NCBI GenBank assembly: GCA_943704495.1
Contig: CALSCR010002856.1
Span: 4,581-39,221 of the forward strand
From: Pigoraptor chileana
Lineage: Eukaryota > Opisthokonta > Filasterea
DNA: 34,641 nt
Direction: 5' to 3'
Position 1 is the stretch's first letter, and the number at the start of each line of letters is the position of its first letter. Below the pieces are notes generated by a model. The model saw only the letters and a program-made list of their open reading frames with translations, did not search any database and was not told the DNA's origin. A program made the position numbers and the translations under genes. This document shows positions 11,187 through 22,884 of this stretch, one piece after another.

Positions 11187-11632
11187 AATCGGTCGCCGCC
11201 ACCAAGATGGTCTCTGTCTGCACGTGTGTGGCAGCAACACTGAGTTATTCCGGCCGCGGTCATCTAGATCTGTCAGTCTCGCAAAATCGGCTGGTGTGCC
11301 CTTGTCGGGTCTCTGAAAGGCCGTTCTGATGGGTGCATAAACGCAAACAACAGAACAAAGTATACGTTTGCACTTCACGTGTCCATGCAGTTGCAGCTGA
11401 ATTTGCGGATGTTTTTGTGTTTTACTGCGCACGCAATACGCAATGTAACGCCAGCAGGGCAGAGAGAAGCAGAGAAAAGTAAAATTCAAGTCAGGTGCAG
11501 TGAATGCCAAGCGCACGAAGCAGTGAAGTAAGCGCGCGAGTGCGCACTAAAGCCCCACACGACGGCGCATGGACAGAGGGGCAGAGGGGCAGAGGGGCAG
11601 AGGGGCAGAGGGGCAGAGGGGGGATGCCTGGC
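11187..11632. other. Convergent spacer, lipocalin / eIF3m
   Basis: No gene is seen. It holds the 3' ends of both genes and two CACGTG words (11221-11226, 11376-11381), and ends in a tandem repeat beside the eIF3m stop. Confidence 0.6.
11574..11621. repeat. CAGAGGGG minisatellite, six copies
   Basis: Six perfect 8-bp units in tandem starting about 11 bases past the eIF3m stop codon, so probably inside its 3' UTR, where the transcript would carry CCCCTCTG repeats. Confidence 0.95.
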
Positions 11633-14600
11633 TCAGGCGGACCCGGCCTGCTGCTTGGCAAGGGCAGCGTGTGCCTGCGAGCGGGCGTTGCGAATGACCT
11701 GAAAGACATCGACCATGGCTGTCTGCCACGCCCCCAGCCGCTGCTTCACATACGTCCACTGGGCCTTGGAGAAGGTGCGGTGCGTCGACCGGCTGTGTCG
11801 GAGGGGCGGGTGTATCAAGAAAACGAGTTGGTTGACATGACGTTATACAGCACACGACAATCAGATTTCAACCAAAAACACACCCACTGCATGCACACAC
11901 ACACATACACACATGCACACATGTACACACGCACGCATACAAGCATGCACGCACACACAACATAAACAAACGCACACATACAAACATGCACACACACGCA
12001 ACATAAACAAAAGCACACATACAAACATGCACACACACGCAACATTAACAAACGCGCACATACAAACATGCACACACACACGCAGAAACACACATAAACA
12101 TACGCACACATATACACAAATACTCACCTAATAAGGACACGCTCATTGAGTTGGTCAAGGCGAGCCTCGAGAAGACCAGAGCCAATTGCTGCAGACCAAA
12201 CGAATTCAAAAATATTCCGAAAAGGTAAGTGCGTGAACATGCAATGTCCATGAGATGGACCAATACAATAAACGGCACACCCGCCACATCGCTGTGCGGC
12301 AGGGGGCAAATGGAGCTGCGATGCTATAACCCACTGTCATGTATACACATACACACCCTTAATGATCCACTCTTCCACATCTTCGCGGCCAATGCGCATA
12401 GTCTCGGCAACAGTGGCATACTTCAGCTCACTGACTTCGGATGCAATCGATGCCAACGTGAGAAGGCGCATCTTGTCGCGGCAGTCGTCGTGAGAGAGGC
12501 CTGTGCGGGACACACACATACACACAAGCACATACACAGACACACATAAAGACACACACACACACACACGTCACACGCACACATATAGGCACACACATAC
12601 ACACATACACACACGCATACAAACAACGCATGCAAACACGCATGCAGGCAGTACAAGAATAGGGAGACAAAGGATCGTCAGTGCCAGCCACCACGCGTCC
12701 CAAAAAAAAATCCACGCACTCGGCGGCACACCCAACAAGGCACAGTCAGACGCGCGGACACGTGACCCACCCAGCTTAGCGATTGCGTCGGCGTTCTCGG
12801 CATGGAGCTGTTCATATGCATCAATGCCCTCCGACACGAAAATGCCAAGCAGCTTGTGCACGATGTCGCCCTCCAGCTGCGCGACGGCGGGGATCGCAAG
12901 CACTCCCTCGAGCTGGAAGGCAGCGGGATCTGCAATCGCAGCCACAACGCACGCAACAGCCTCCGCACGCACAGACTTCACATCGTCCGTCTTCTCGTAT
13001 GTGGACAAGAACTTGACAAGAAACTCCTGCGCCTCGGTTCTGGTGTCCACATTTTGTGTTTGTGTATGCGTATGCGCGCGTTCGTGCATGCGTCATGTTA
13101 ACATATAAGAAGCACATAAAATCAAGCATGTGCTGTCATTAATACGACGAGACATAGTCCACACCACCCACCGACAAAAATACTCGCACACAAACACAAC
13201 AAATATACTAGCACAATAACAACAAAAACGCGTGTGTGGGGCACACGCAACTGCAACCGCACAGGCCCAACGAACATCGCATCCAAAGACAACAGCACAC
13301 GCGACCCGCGCCCAGTGACGCATACAGACAGGCAAGGCCACTCACGGTCGGTTATTTGCGGTAAGAACTTTGTTGATGAGCTTGAAGAGCACGCGTCGCT
13401 GCTCATTGGTTGCATGCCACTCGTCCAGCCAGCGCGAGAGCTCGGAAAACTCAGACAGGATTGCATCCACACGGCCGCAGGCGCCAGCAAGCTCAATCAG
13501 AGAGTAATAAATGTCGTACCGTGCGGATGATTGGGCGCCGACGTTGTTGAAGAGATTCGTAAGGCTGTTGCGTGACAACAACAAAGAAAGAGCACCGGGG
13601 AAGCGCAATTTGTCGTGTGTCAGCGCTGGTTGCACTCACACTCGCCATGCAGCACTCACACTCGCCATGCAGCACTCGCACTCGCCTGTCTCAATAACAG
13701 TGCATGCGATCGACTGCCGCACAGCCAATTACAAAATAATACCTCATCACATAAATACGAGAGCACACATACACAAAGTATGCACAAACAACACAACACT
13801 AACACAACACAAATACACATAGACACATATATTTTTCCACATACACGTAGCCGCACACATATGCACATTCATATATGCACACACATTGAGCAGGCCATAG
13901 CCACACCGACAACAAGACGACACCCACAGCTTCAACCGCATGAGTGGGCGGTCGCTCGTATTGGATGATATAATGCGGCCAAGTCCTTTGTAGAGTGCGA
14001 CGGCATCTTCTGCCTTCGCCTTTCGCACAAGGCACGTGAGCGTGTTGATGGGTCCCTCGACCTCTGCTCCACATCAAAGACAAGCCGAACTAGCAAATCA
14101 GCGTTGTGCACCAGAATAATCTAGCCGCGACATGGGACACTGTAGAATAAATTCGGACAGGAACACCATCGCACCGGCTGACATGGATTCAACCAGCAAG
14201 CAGATGCAGATGCACACCGAAGCATTCGGGGATGGCACCAAAATGCACGCCTCGTCCTACAAAAGAGGGGCACTGCTCACCCTTGTCGCCCGCGGGAGTG
14301 AACAGAACGGCGCCATTCTCCACAAAGCGCGTGAGGAGCGCAGAGAAATTACCCTCGGCAATCAGCGCCTTGCTCTGTTGCTCAAGTCCAGACAATGCCT
14401 CGGACAGCGTCGACATGTACGCAGCAAGCTCAAGCGCCTGGATAATATGTGGCCGGGCATTGCACATATATATACGATACACAAGGTCAGACCACACTGC
14501 GCCGACAGCTCACTCGGAGTATGCCCAATCGGCTTCAAATCTGGCGTCGGTGTGGCGGATGCACCGCCGTGCTTCAACGCCACACGTGCACAATTTGGTC

Positions 14601-14683
14601 CAGCACCACCCCTGCACAATTTCGCCCATGCACAATTGGATGCCCACCTGCTGCTCCTCGGCAATATCAATAAAGGCGTTCAT
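11633..14683 (-). CDS. EIF3M: Translation initiation factor eIF3 subunit M
   Basis: PCI-domain subunit of the eIF3 complex, which binds the 40S ribosome in the cytoplasm. Eight exons: 14683-14648, 14437-14281, 14063-13928, 13564-13346, 13039-12771, 12500-12357, 12188-12128 and 11792-11633; they join in frame to 393 residues, close to the 374 of the human protein. Diagnostic stretches: N-terminus NAFIDIAEEQQ; RLKLLTNLFNNVG followed by RYDIYYSLIELA; the HEAT-like/PCI part DIVHKLLGIFVSEGI; KMRLLTLASIASE; the winged-helix part DVEEWIIKAI; and the C-terminal RSTHRTFSKAQW, almost as in animals. Introns 3 and 5 use GTGGGT donors and intron 1 GTGGGC. Sense-strand TG-rich (CA on the + strand) sequence fills introns 5 and 7. 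Divergent from the kelch-MYND gene. Confidence 0.94.
11878..12125 (-). repeat. CA/TG-rich intron with 41-bp tandem repeat
   Basis: Nearly the whole of eIF3m intron 7 is CA-rich on the + strand. Within it a 41-bp unit beginning AACATAAACAAACGCACACA is repeated three times from about 11959 to 12081 with few mismatches. Confidence 0.85.
12504..12652 (-). repeat. CA-rich intron segment (TG in sense) of eIF3m
   Basis: Imperfect (CA)n array with CATA interruptions, filling the acceptor half of eIF3m intron 5. Confidence 0.85.
13632..13686 (-). repeat. 20-bp tandem repeat in eIF3m intron 3
   Basis: Unit GCACTCACACTCGCCATGCA, 2.75 copies, in the acceptor-side third of the intron between exons 3 and 4. 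The third copy has one substitution (CTCGCA). Confidence 0.9.
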
Positions 14684-15100
14684 TCTCGCAATTTGACTGC
14701 TGCCAAGAATGATCTTCTAAAAAACAAACTGGATATACGTTGTGCAAAGAGCATATACCGAGAAAAAAGGCCCTCTTGTTTTCACCTATTGGACAGACGC
14801 GGGTTTCAAGTGAGCACATGCCACATGGCTCCACAGGTCACGTGCACGGTATCCCGGATAATACTCTCGTTTACTCTCCATAACTCTCATCACGTGATGC
14901 CGCTCCACATGACAGCACCGGCCGAAGCCGCTGCGGTGAGAATTACTCGGCACTCAACTAAGCCTAACACACAAAATCACTAACATCGACTGCTGTAAAT
15001 ACACCACTCTTCCAAGTCCATTGAACTTCGCTGCGAGAGAACAGCGTGTGCACATCACCGCGTACTCTGCATTTGTCCGCCGCAGTGCGTTGAAACAGAC
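14684..15100. promoter_or_regulatory. Bidirectional promoter region, eIF3m / kelch-MYND
   Basis: 417 bp between two divergent start codons. It contains CACGTG at 14839-14844 and TCACGTGA at 14890-14897. No TATA box is obvious. Shared regulation is inferred from the arrangement. Confidence 0.55.
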
Positions 15101-18100
15101 ATGGCTGACTTACGCGAGACTATCGCTCGCCTCTGCAGGCAGCGTGAGGAAGTTTTGGGGAAGTGGCTTGCAGAGCCCGTGCCCAACAAGGTCAACGAGG
15201 TGGGCTTCCGTGTGTTTGTGTTCGATTGTTGTTCTCTGCTGGATTGCGGCTATGTCCTTAAGGGCAAATATGCCTGCGTCTATGTATATGTGTGTATATA
15301 AGTGAATGCATATATAGATATATATGTATATATATTTTTATATATATATTTTATATATTTATGTATATATATGTGTGTGTGTACACGTATATTCTGTGAA
15401 TTGACGAGCATGGGTGCTGTCGCAGTATGTTTCCTCAACGCGTGTCCTTAATTCTGCTTGCATACTTTTGATGTTATTGGTGTATGAGCAGATGCGTGCC
15501 ATATTGGAACGCTCTTGTGTGACCCTGACGAAGTTGGCGAGTGCCATGGCCAACTCCGACCCTCAGCTTGATGTCGTATCGCGTGAAATTGCAGACGCAT
15601 ATAGTATTTGTGGCTATCTTGTCATTCCTCTGTTCCATTTGGTGAGTAAATGCGCGGCCTATTATGTCGGACTGAAAAACCATGTAGATCATGTTTGCGT
15701 GCAATTTTGGCAACGATATGCTTTTTTGACTGCCCATGCACCAGAGTATGCATATGTTCAGCCCCAAATAATTCATAAACCCTTGCTTCAGCACCCTAAC
15801 CCTAACCCACCTTGCGCCTGCTGAGACTACATTCTGTGACTCCGCACTCCAAGCTGTGTCACTCATCTGCGCGCATGCAACTCTTCCTGTCCGCCGTCAT
15901 GGCATGCCGTGTGCAGCACCGCAATTTTCCGCTGGAAGAGGCCAAGACCACCCTCCACTTTGCGAACATGGCGCTTCACTACGTCCCCGGCAATCCGCTC
16001 GCCCATTTTGTGCGCGCAATGGCACACGCACACCGTGGGAACAAGGCGGCGTATTTTATGGATGTGGCGGTGTGTGTGGTCATTTCTTGAGCCATTTTCC
16101 CGTTGACGGTGGAGAGAAAGAGAGTGAGGCAGAAGGAGTATGGGCTAGTTTGCGAGAGAGGAGGAGTATGATTGGATGACGAGATATGAGGACATGCATG
16201 CGTGAAGTGAATGAGTGAGAGTATCTGTGTGTGTGTGTCTGTGTGTGTCTGTGGCGGACGGGGGAGGGGAGGATGGGGGGGGTGGGGTGATTTACACAGC
16301 GTGTTGATGCAACCGACGGAATGCAACCTGGCATTGCATCTAATCAACTTTCTTTTATTATCGGATATGTCTTTTATTTGCGGTTTGCTATATCTGCCCA
16401 CCATATCCATACCCACGGCGATGTAAAGGCCGCTGCCAATGCATCCCCTTCCGAGTGGAACAACGTCCGTTACATCCCCGGTTTGGCGCATTTAGACGCC
16501 ATCGACAGATGTGAGGAGGCCTTTAGCAAAGTGAGTGCGCTCTCTCTCGTCGCTCTGGCATTGCACCTTTCAGCCACCTGTTAGTGAAGTCATGTCATCC
16601 CTGCTAGATTGCATGTCGCACCTACGTTTAGCTCACTTTGGTTTTTGTCTTCTCTTCATTTGCAATGCACGTGCACGCACATGCACAAACCAACACGCTT
16701 ACCATACCCACACACTTTCTCTCTCTAATGTGCGACCATTGGAAGGGCTTTGTGCGGTCGGGGCAGTGGCGGCAGCTGCATGTGGGCGCCACCGACCGCC
16801 GCCACCACCGCGACCTGTGCGGCATGCATCGCATTGAGCCGCAGCGGACGCCCTCGTGCATTCCATCCCCGCGCGCCTTTCCCTTTGTCTGCGTGCACAA
16901 GCCCTCTAATACCGCATATCTATTTGGTGGCGAGGTTGGTTTCATCTTGAGCACGCATGCGCACCTACAGTGGTGTTCAGCTGGTGTGTATGTCGGACGG
17001 GTACACTGTAAATTATGAGACCTTACACCATAATGGCCTGCAGCTCGGTTGCACACGGAGGGGTATGTCAGCGTCTGTTCGGTGCATCCATGCACTTGAG
17101 TGTGGAATGCCGGCCTTGTGGATTCAATGCATTGTTTTGTCGCAGGCGGTTAATCCTCCGCCCGGTCGCCCAGCAATGCCCAGCGACGAGTGCGGCATGA
17201 ACGACATGCATGCGTTTAATATGAGCACGGGCGCGTGGCGCAAGATCACTCAGCGGGGCAGGATTCCATGTGGGTTGCCTGCTGTCGCACGGCAGTGTGT
17301 CATTGCACTCACAAACGTGCACAAATCTGTCACGCCACTACTGCGGGTCGATGGGTTTGTCGACCACCGACATTTTCGTTGCCATATACAGACATGCACA
17401 GCTACTATTGTGCCACACAATGGGCATTCAATAGTCCAGTGATTGGTCCACAAAACTGTCATTGTCTTCCATGGTCGCTGATCGAACGACTCATCTGTGT
17501 CTGTGTATGTCTGTGTGTGCGCGCGTGTTTTTGTATGCACGTAGCGCCTCGTTCCCGCGGTGAGTTTTGGATACACCATTCGACGATATTTCTATTTGGC
17601 GGGCGGGTGAGTGCTCTCTCTGTGAATGAGTTCATTTTCAAATAACAGTAAAAATAACTTTGTGATGTGTATAAACAGGGCTACCCGATGCGCCACAGCT
17701 GAGTATCCTTCCCTTAGTCACCTCCCCTCCCTCGCGTATAACTTGTGTCTGTGTGTGTCTGTAAAACAAACATTTCTCTCATTTGCCGTTCTTTTCCGAA
17801 CAATGTCGCGTGAAACGAATGCGCACTGTCGTTGTGTCGTGGACATGTGCAGTGTTTCATCAACGGAGACACGGAGGCGGACAGCACTACGTTTGCCTAT
17901 GACATTGAGAAGTCGACGTGGGAGCTTGTGTGCAAGACGAGCGCTAAGGTAAATGAGCGGGTCTGGATTGCAGAGTAGTATGGCGTGGACGGGCACACAC
18001 ACGCGCATACATATGCACACATACACAAGAAATACATACGTGCGCTCATGCATATGCTACCGCAAACACAAACATAACATAAACATAAACACATACACAC

Positions 18101-21100
18101 ACACACACCAACACACACACACACGTACATCCGCGTATACCCGAAAACACGCACGCACGCACACACACCACTCACGTGTCTTCGTGTGCAGTCGGAGGGC
18201 CCATCTGCGCGGATTTCGGCGGGCGGCGCATACCACAACGGCTCGTATTTTCTCTTTGGCGGCGGCAGTGATCACCACGAGGCCGTGGGTGACATGTGGC
18301 GCTTCAACTGCACGGAGCGCCGGTGGCAGCGCGCCGCCCAGGAGGGCATCAAGCCAGCCGCCCGGCTCGAGTTCGGATCCGGGCAGGTACGAAGCTGTCT
18401 GTTTTTTGCTGTTGTTGTTGTTGTGTTTTTGCTGTTGTTGTTGTTGTGTTTTTGCTGTTGTTGTTGTTGTTGTTGTGCTGTTGCGTTGTCTATCTTAATA
18501 GCATCTTCATATTTGTCGGCATCGTGTGGCCTGTTTTGTGTGCCTTGATATGTGCTTCCTGTTGTTATTGCTTGCGGCTGTTGACTGGGCGTATGTGCCT
18601 ATTGCATTGCGTGATTCAGGCACGTGCCGGCAATCTCTTTGTGTATGGGGGCAAGTTCGGCCTGGAGGGCACATACTATGAACCAGAGTGAGTGTTGCGC
18701 TGTCTGCGGGTTGTGTCCTATGTATATTAAGCTTGTTAGATTTTAGCCATGGACTCCATAGCGCAATGGATTGAAATAGAGCGAGATGTAAGATTCAAGT
18801 GTCGTAGGGGCATGGACTCCACAACAAGAGAGAGAGGAAGATTTGAGATTCAGGATTTACGTCAGATTGCTGAGGTTGTATTGCTATTTCTTGTTTGTTA
18901 ACTGTGTCTCTTTGTCTCTCATTGTCTCTCATTGTTTGCTGCTGCATTTTCACCGCGCCGTTATTTGCGTCGGATTGATGTATGGATGCGCAGCCAACAA
19001 CGGTGTGTTTTTGAGGCCAACCTCGACGGCGGGGCGCCGTATCCGTGGCGTCGCATTGTCCCCACTGGCCTACCGAGTGTACCCTGCCAGGAGCTGGAAT
19101 CGTCGGGATGGGAGGGCTTTCTCTTTGGTGGCTACTGGGAAAATCACGTGAGTATGTGTGTCTGTGTTTGTGTCTGTGTGTGTCTGTGGCGTCACGTGTT
19201 GTCAGTCTCATCGTCGCATCGTCACATATCAATGTGTCATCTGCGAATTTTATGAGGCTGGTCTTGCAACCCTTGTATGTGTTGCCTGTGTACCGTCTGC
19301 GCTGATTTGTCTCTATTATATTGTACCGAACGATGAGTGCAGGAGCAACAGCAGGAAATGTTGGTCAGCGATAAAGGCAACGTATGTGTCCTTCACTCAA
19401 GCTACTACAACACTCTCACAGAGTACTGCGGCAACGGAATGGTATGCACGCCATGTCTATATGCCGTCGTTTATGGCGCGTGTGATCGCTCCGCTGGAAA
19501 TTCGTGTCGCTTGTCCGTTGTTGAAGGAGTGAGAAAATATTTTGGTCATTGCATGTAATCGCACACACTCACCCTGCAATCGTATGTGTGTGTATGTCTG
19601 TTTTTGTGCGTGTGCACTTTTGTGCGTGTGCACTTTTGTGCGCAGTTTCGCCTTTCCTTTGACAAAAGCGGTTTGGCGCCCTGTCAACGTGCGGGCGCAG
19701 TTATCTTTGGATCGGCTGATAAGCAGATTGTAAGTTGCCCATTTTCATCGTCGAATTTGTTGAACTTATTGTTTGTGAAATTTGCACACTGCCCTGTGTT
19801 GTGTTTTGTGTTGTATTTTGGCATCGGTTTCCTGCATGCACGCATGGCATCTTCGCTATGAAGCCAACTGAGGCAATTCGGCGTATGTAACGCTTTCGCT
19901 GTGTCGCCCCGTCCTCACACGCGAGCCCGGTGCGCCCCATTGACATGATGCGTGTTTATTCGCCAGGTGTACGTTTTTGGCGGATACACTACGTATGAAC
20001 CGGACAGGATGTCTTTTCTTCCCGCGCCAATCTACTTCAATGACATGTGGACGTTCACCACAATGGCCGATGGTATGCAGATGCATCGCGCGCCTGTTCT
20101 GACGCTGGCTACTAGACCCAACTGATACAATGTCGCATATTTCGAATGTCGTCACATCTATCGGTGTCACAGCTATCGGTGTCACAGCTATCGGTGTCAC
20201 AGCTATCGGTGTCATTGTGTGCATGCTCTATCTATTTGAAATGCTCTCATCGCGATTACTTTTGCTGATGCATTGCATTGCCCGCATGCATGTCGCACTC
20301 AGAGTCCGTCACACCGCCCGCGACAGCCATCCCGGCCACCCCGGCTGCACCTCCCGTCAGCAGTGCTAAGAGTACACCCGCTCCATCCATTCCGCCGTCC
20401 AAGAAGGCCGATTCAAATCCCCAGAGTGCCCCCCAGAGTGCTCCCGCTCCCCAGGGCCGACCGAGCGAGTCTACTGGCGCGGCATCCGGCGATGATGGCA
20501 AAAAGGCAAAGGTGTGTACTGCCTCGCGTGGTCGTTTGTTTTGGATTATTTTCTATTTCGCTGTCTCTCTATCCACCGTATGTGATATACGTTTGCTGTG
20601 TTGTCGTTGCATTGGTGCCGGCGTGCGCATTTTCAGCAACTCCACGACCACGCTGTGTAAGGGTATTCGTGTTCGGGGTATATGTGTATGTGTGGGTGCT
20701 GTGTGTGGGGTATGCAGGTTTTGCGTGGCATATTTGCTGTTTTTTGCACTTACTGATGGGATGCACTTACTGATGACGCGCTCACTGGCATGACGCAACA
20801 CGTGGCGCGCAGGAGTGTGTGTGGTGTCTGGTGTCGGACGATGGCACAGGCAAGCTGAAGAAGGTATGTGTACACGCGCGTCATTGTAATGGGTTCAGTG
20901 AGTGCAATGCGCGCGACTGTCTGGCAGATCCGTGTGTGCGCGGGATTGGTGGCGTGGCTCGTGGTTGTGCTCTTTGTGCTGCCTTATAATAATTGGAATT
21001 CAACGCTCGGCTTGTCTCGCACTCGCACACTCTGTTGCATGGCAGTGTGGCAAGTGTCGGGTCGTCTATTACTGCTCGATACAGTGCCAGAAGGAGCACT

Positions 21101-21481
21101 GGAAGGTGTGTGTTTTCATATACTCGGTGTACTTCACGTGATTCATTAGTCGTATTTCTTGTGTGGAGTGCACGTTGCAGCGTCTTTGGGGCTTTTGATA
21201 ACCCTTGTGTATTGCACATTGCATTCTGCTTGTGGGATGTTTGTTTTATGGACCGCTGGCGCGCCTTTGCTTTAATTTTCGATTGTGACGAACTCTCTCT
21301 ACTCACAATGAGTCTGGTGTGGGTGGCAATGGTACACGACATAGAGCGGTGTTTGTCCATACTGATTGCGTGTGATTTCTTTATATTTTTCATTTTCTGC
21401 GTGGCATGTGTGTGGTGTGTGTGTGTGTTTATCCAGGCGGGCCACAAGAATGACTGCGCTGGCAATACCGGCACTGCTTAA
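15101..21481 (+). CDS. Helical (TPR-like) N-terminus, kelch repeats and MYND zinc finger protein
   Basis: Eighteen exons joined in frame, 681 residues: 15101-15199, 15492-15641, 15917-16069, 16429-16530, 16746-16934, 17146-17269, 17545-17606, 17853-17948, 18192-18386, 18620-18687, 18994-19147, 19343-19441, 19646-19729, 19967-20072, 20303-20511, 20813-20863, 21046-21105, 21437-21481. Residues 1-168 are helical with a TPR-like pair (TTLHFANMALHYVPGNPLAH). Residues about 185-560 show a kelch propeller: repeated hydrophobic-FGG strands (TAYLFGGE, STIFLFGGR, SYFLFGGGSD, LFVYGGK, GFLFGGYWE, VYVFGGYTT) with paired Trp (GAWRKI, RRWQRA, STWELV). Residues 561-630 are a Pro/Ala/Ser linker ending in lysines. 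The last three exons encode a MYND finger (CVWC...CGKC...YYCSIQCQ...HKNDC). Likely a protein-protein adaptor; the partner is unknown. Fourteen of 17 introns are phase 0. Exon 3 could start earlier, near 15854, also in frame. Confidence 0.87.
15294..15385 (+). repeat. TA/TG-rich tract in kelch-MYND intron 1
   Basis: Almost pure TATA/TATG repeats, the most AT-rich stretch of the gene region, between exon 1 and exon 2. Confidence 0.9.
15794..15808 (+). repeat. Telomere-type CCCTAA repeat in an intron
   Basis: CCCTAACCCTAACCC, two and a half units of the TTAGGG family, in intron 2 of the kelch-MYND gene, about 110 bp before the chosen acceptor. Confidence 0.85.
17997..18175 (+). repeat. CA-rich run in kelch-MYND intron 8
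   Basis: Imperfect CACACA/CATACA repeat on the sense strand, filling most of the intron up to the acceptor at 18191. It is of opposite type to the TG runs of other introns. Confidence 0.85.
18403..18481 (+). repeat. GTT-rich repeat in kelch-MYND intron 9
   Basis: (TTG)n blocks separated by TGTTTTTGC, starting about 16 bases after the GTACGA donor; roughly three copies of a block of about 30 bp. Confidence 0.85.
19605..19645 (+). repeat. 17-bp tandem repeat at the acceptor of intron 12
   Basis: TGTGCGTGTGCACTTT units repeated in tandem, the last running straight into the CAG acceptor. Confidence 0.75.
20160..20215 (+). repeat. 15-bp tandem repeat in kelch-MYND intron 14
   Basis: ATCGGTGTCACAGCT, three perfect copies plus a partial fourth. 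Confidence 0.95.
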
Positions 21482-22884
21482 ACGTCCTCCTAGCCCATTA
21501 TTTGCAGTCACCATCAGTAACTAATGGCGGGTGATTAGAATTGAATTTGACGCTTTTCTAAAAACGATGCCGAGCATCACTATGGACGCCCCCACTGCTC
21601 CATGACAGTTTAATCCGACCCAACAGTCACGGGCAGTCGTGTGCTGACTGCTCAATGGTGGCGTATGCTCTGTGTTCCCCTTTGTGCGACAGGCCGATTT
21701 TTTCGGGTCGATTTCGGACTTATCTAAGATATTCTCCGGGCTGCTCATTCTCTGTCCCAACAACTTCAATTGTATGTTGCGTCGGCCTGGTGATAACAGT
21801 ACTGACAGCCTGTTGGAACTCACGACAGTGTCATTTGATATTGCCTGCTCTGCTCTCGACTGGAATACCGGCATAAATTGTGCCTTTGCCATGCTCGGCC
21901 ACTCCAGCACTGTAATTGACTGAGCAGTGCTGTTGCGCGGGGTCGGTTGCAGGAATTTCAGTTCAATTCTGCAATTAGTTTGCCGGCAGACAGTTACCGT
22001 GACGTACGTGCTTAATGCACTGGCGGCTGACAGAACTGCAACAGCTCACCATTGAGATTTTTATTCAATAGGCGATGGCCGGGTCGATGTGGTCTCTGTC
22101 CCACTACTGAATGCATCCATGATTAGAAATGGCATTCCAATTCTCATGCCAGTCATGCTTGAAGTATTAACGACAATTATACGGTAAGTTGTCAGCCGAG
22201 AAGTCAGTGACAGAACGTAACGTGTGAATTATTTCCATGCCAATGGGCCAGGCCGCGTGGCAGTTGGTAGCTGCACTGGCGAGCGGCCTTCTGTCAGTTA
22301 AATGCGACGAGACGATGAGGACTGTGGGTAATTGGCAAATTTCTTGAGAGCCGGGCCACAACGAAACAAACGCTAGTCTATTAATAATAATAAGAATTTG
22401 TGATCTAGTCTTCTGGACACAAATTGAAATGGATTAATTGTACCGTTGAATAAAAAAAATTCTGCCAGCGCAGACTATAACATGGCTTACTGTTGCAGAT
22501 AATGTTTGTTAACTTACACCTCGGATAGCCTAGGTCTTGGCTAGCAATGATGGTCGTCCGACTAAACCAACAATGAACTGAAAAGACGCGGTATGACAAG
22601 CCATCATTCAATAAAATCGCGGCAATTTTAATAAGCCTGTGTCTGTGAAACTTAAAATATGCAAATACGAGGCGATCCATCATGACAAATCTGACACTGT
22701 GTAGTGAGTGCAATCACGGCCGGAGATGGGCGTGCAGCGACAATGACAGGACTCATAATCAATATTACTTAGTGCGAGCGCCACAACAAGTCCGTCGAAA
22801 GAAAGCCTGCCGACTTCTAGTAATAAACTATGAGACGCTCCAGTGGATGCACAGAAATGCTCACATACGAACAAAAGCGAACCT
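21482..22884. other. Gene-poor block between kelch-MYND and RPA34-like genes
   Basis: 1.4 kb between two convergent genes without a recognisable gene. An antisense frame of 129 codons at 21910-21521 and a sense frame of 83 codons at 21672-21923 overlap each other and show no family motif. The texture resembles 7243-9381: no TG/CA runs, many GACTG/CAGTC words, and AT-rich patches near 22370-22450 and 22590-22660. Confidence 0.5.

Noticed and set aside
11880-12650. Regularly spaced CA-rich repeats that could suggest a CRISPR-like array
   Set aside because: They are simple dinucleotide tracts with a 41-bp tandem duplication inside introns of a eukaryotic gene; there are no distinct spacers.
18749-18822. 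Possible tRNA gene: TAGCGCAATGGATT resembles a tRNA A box, with GATTCAAG downstream
   Set aside because: The B box lacks the required C, the flanking CATGGACTCCA copies are direct rather than complementary so no acceptor stem forms, and it lies in an intron of the kelch-MYND gene.
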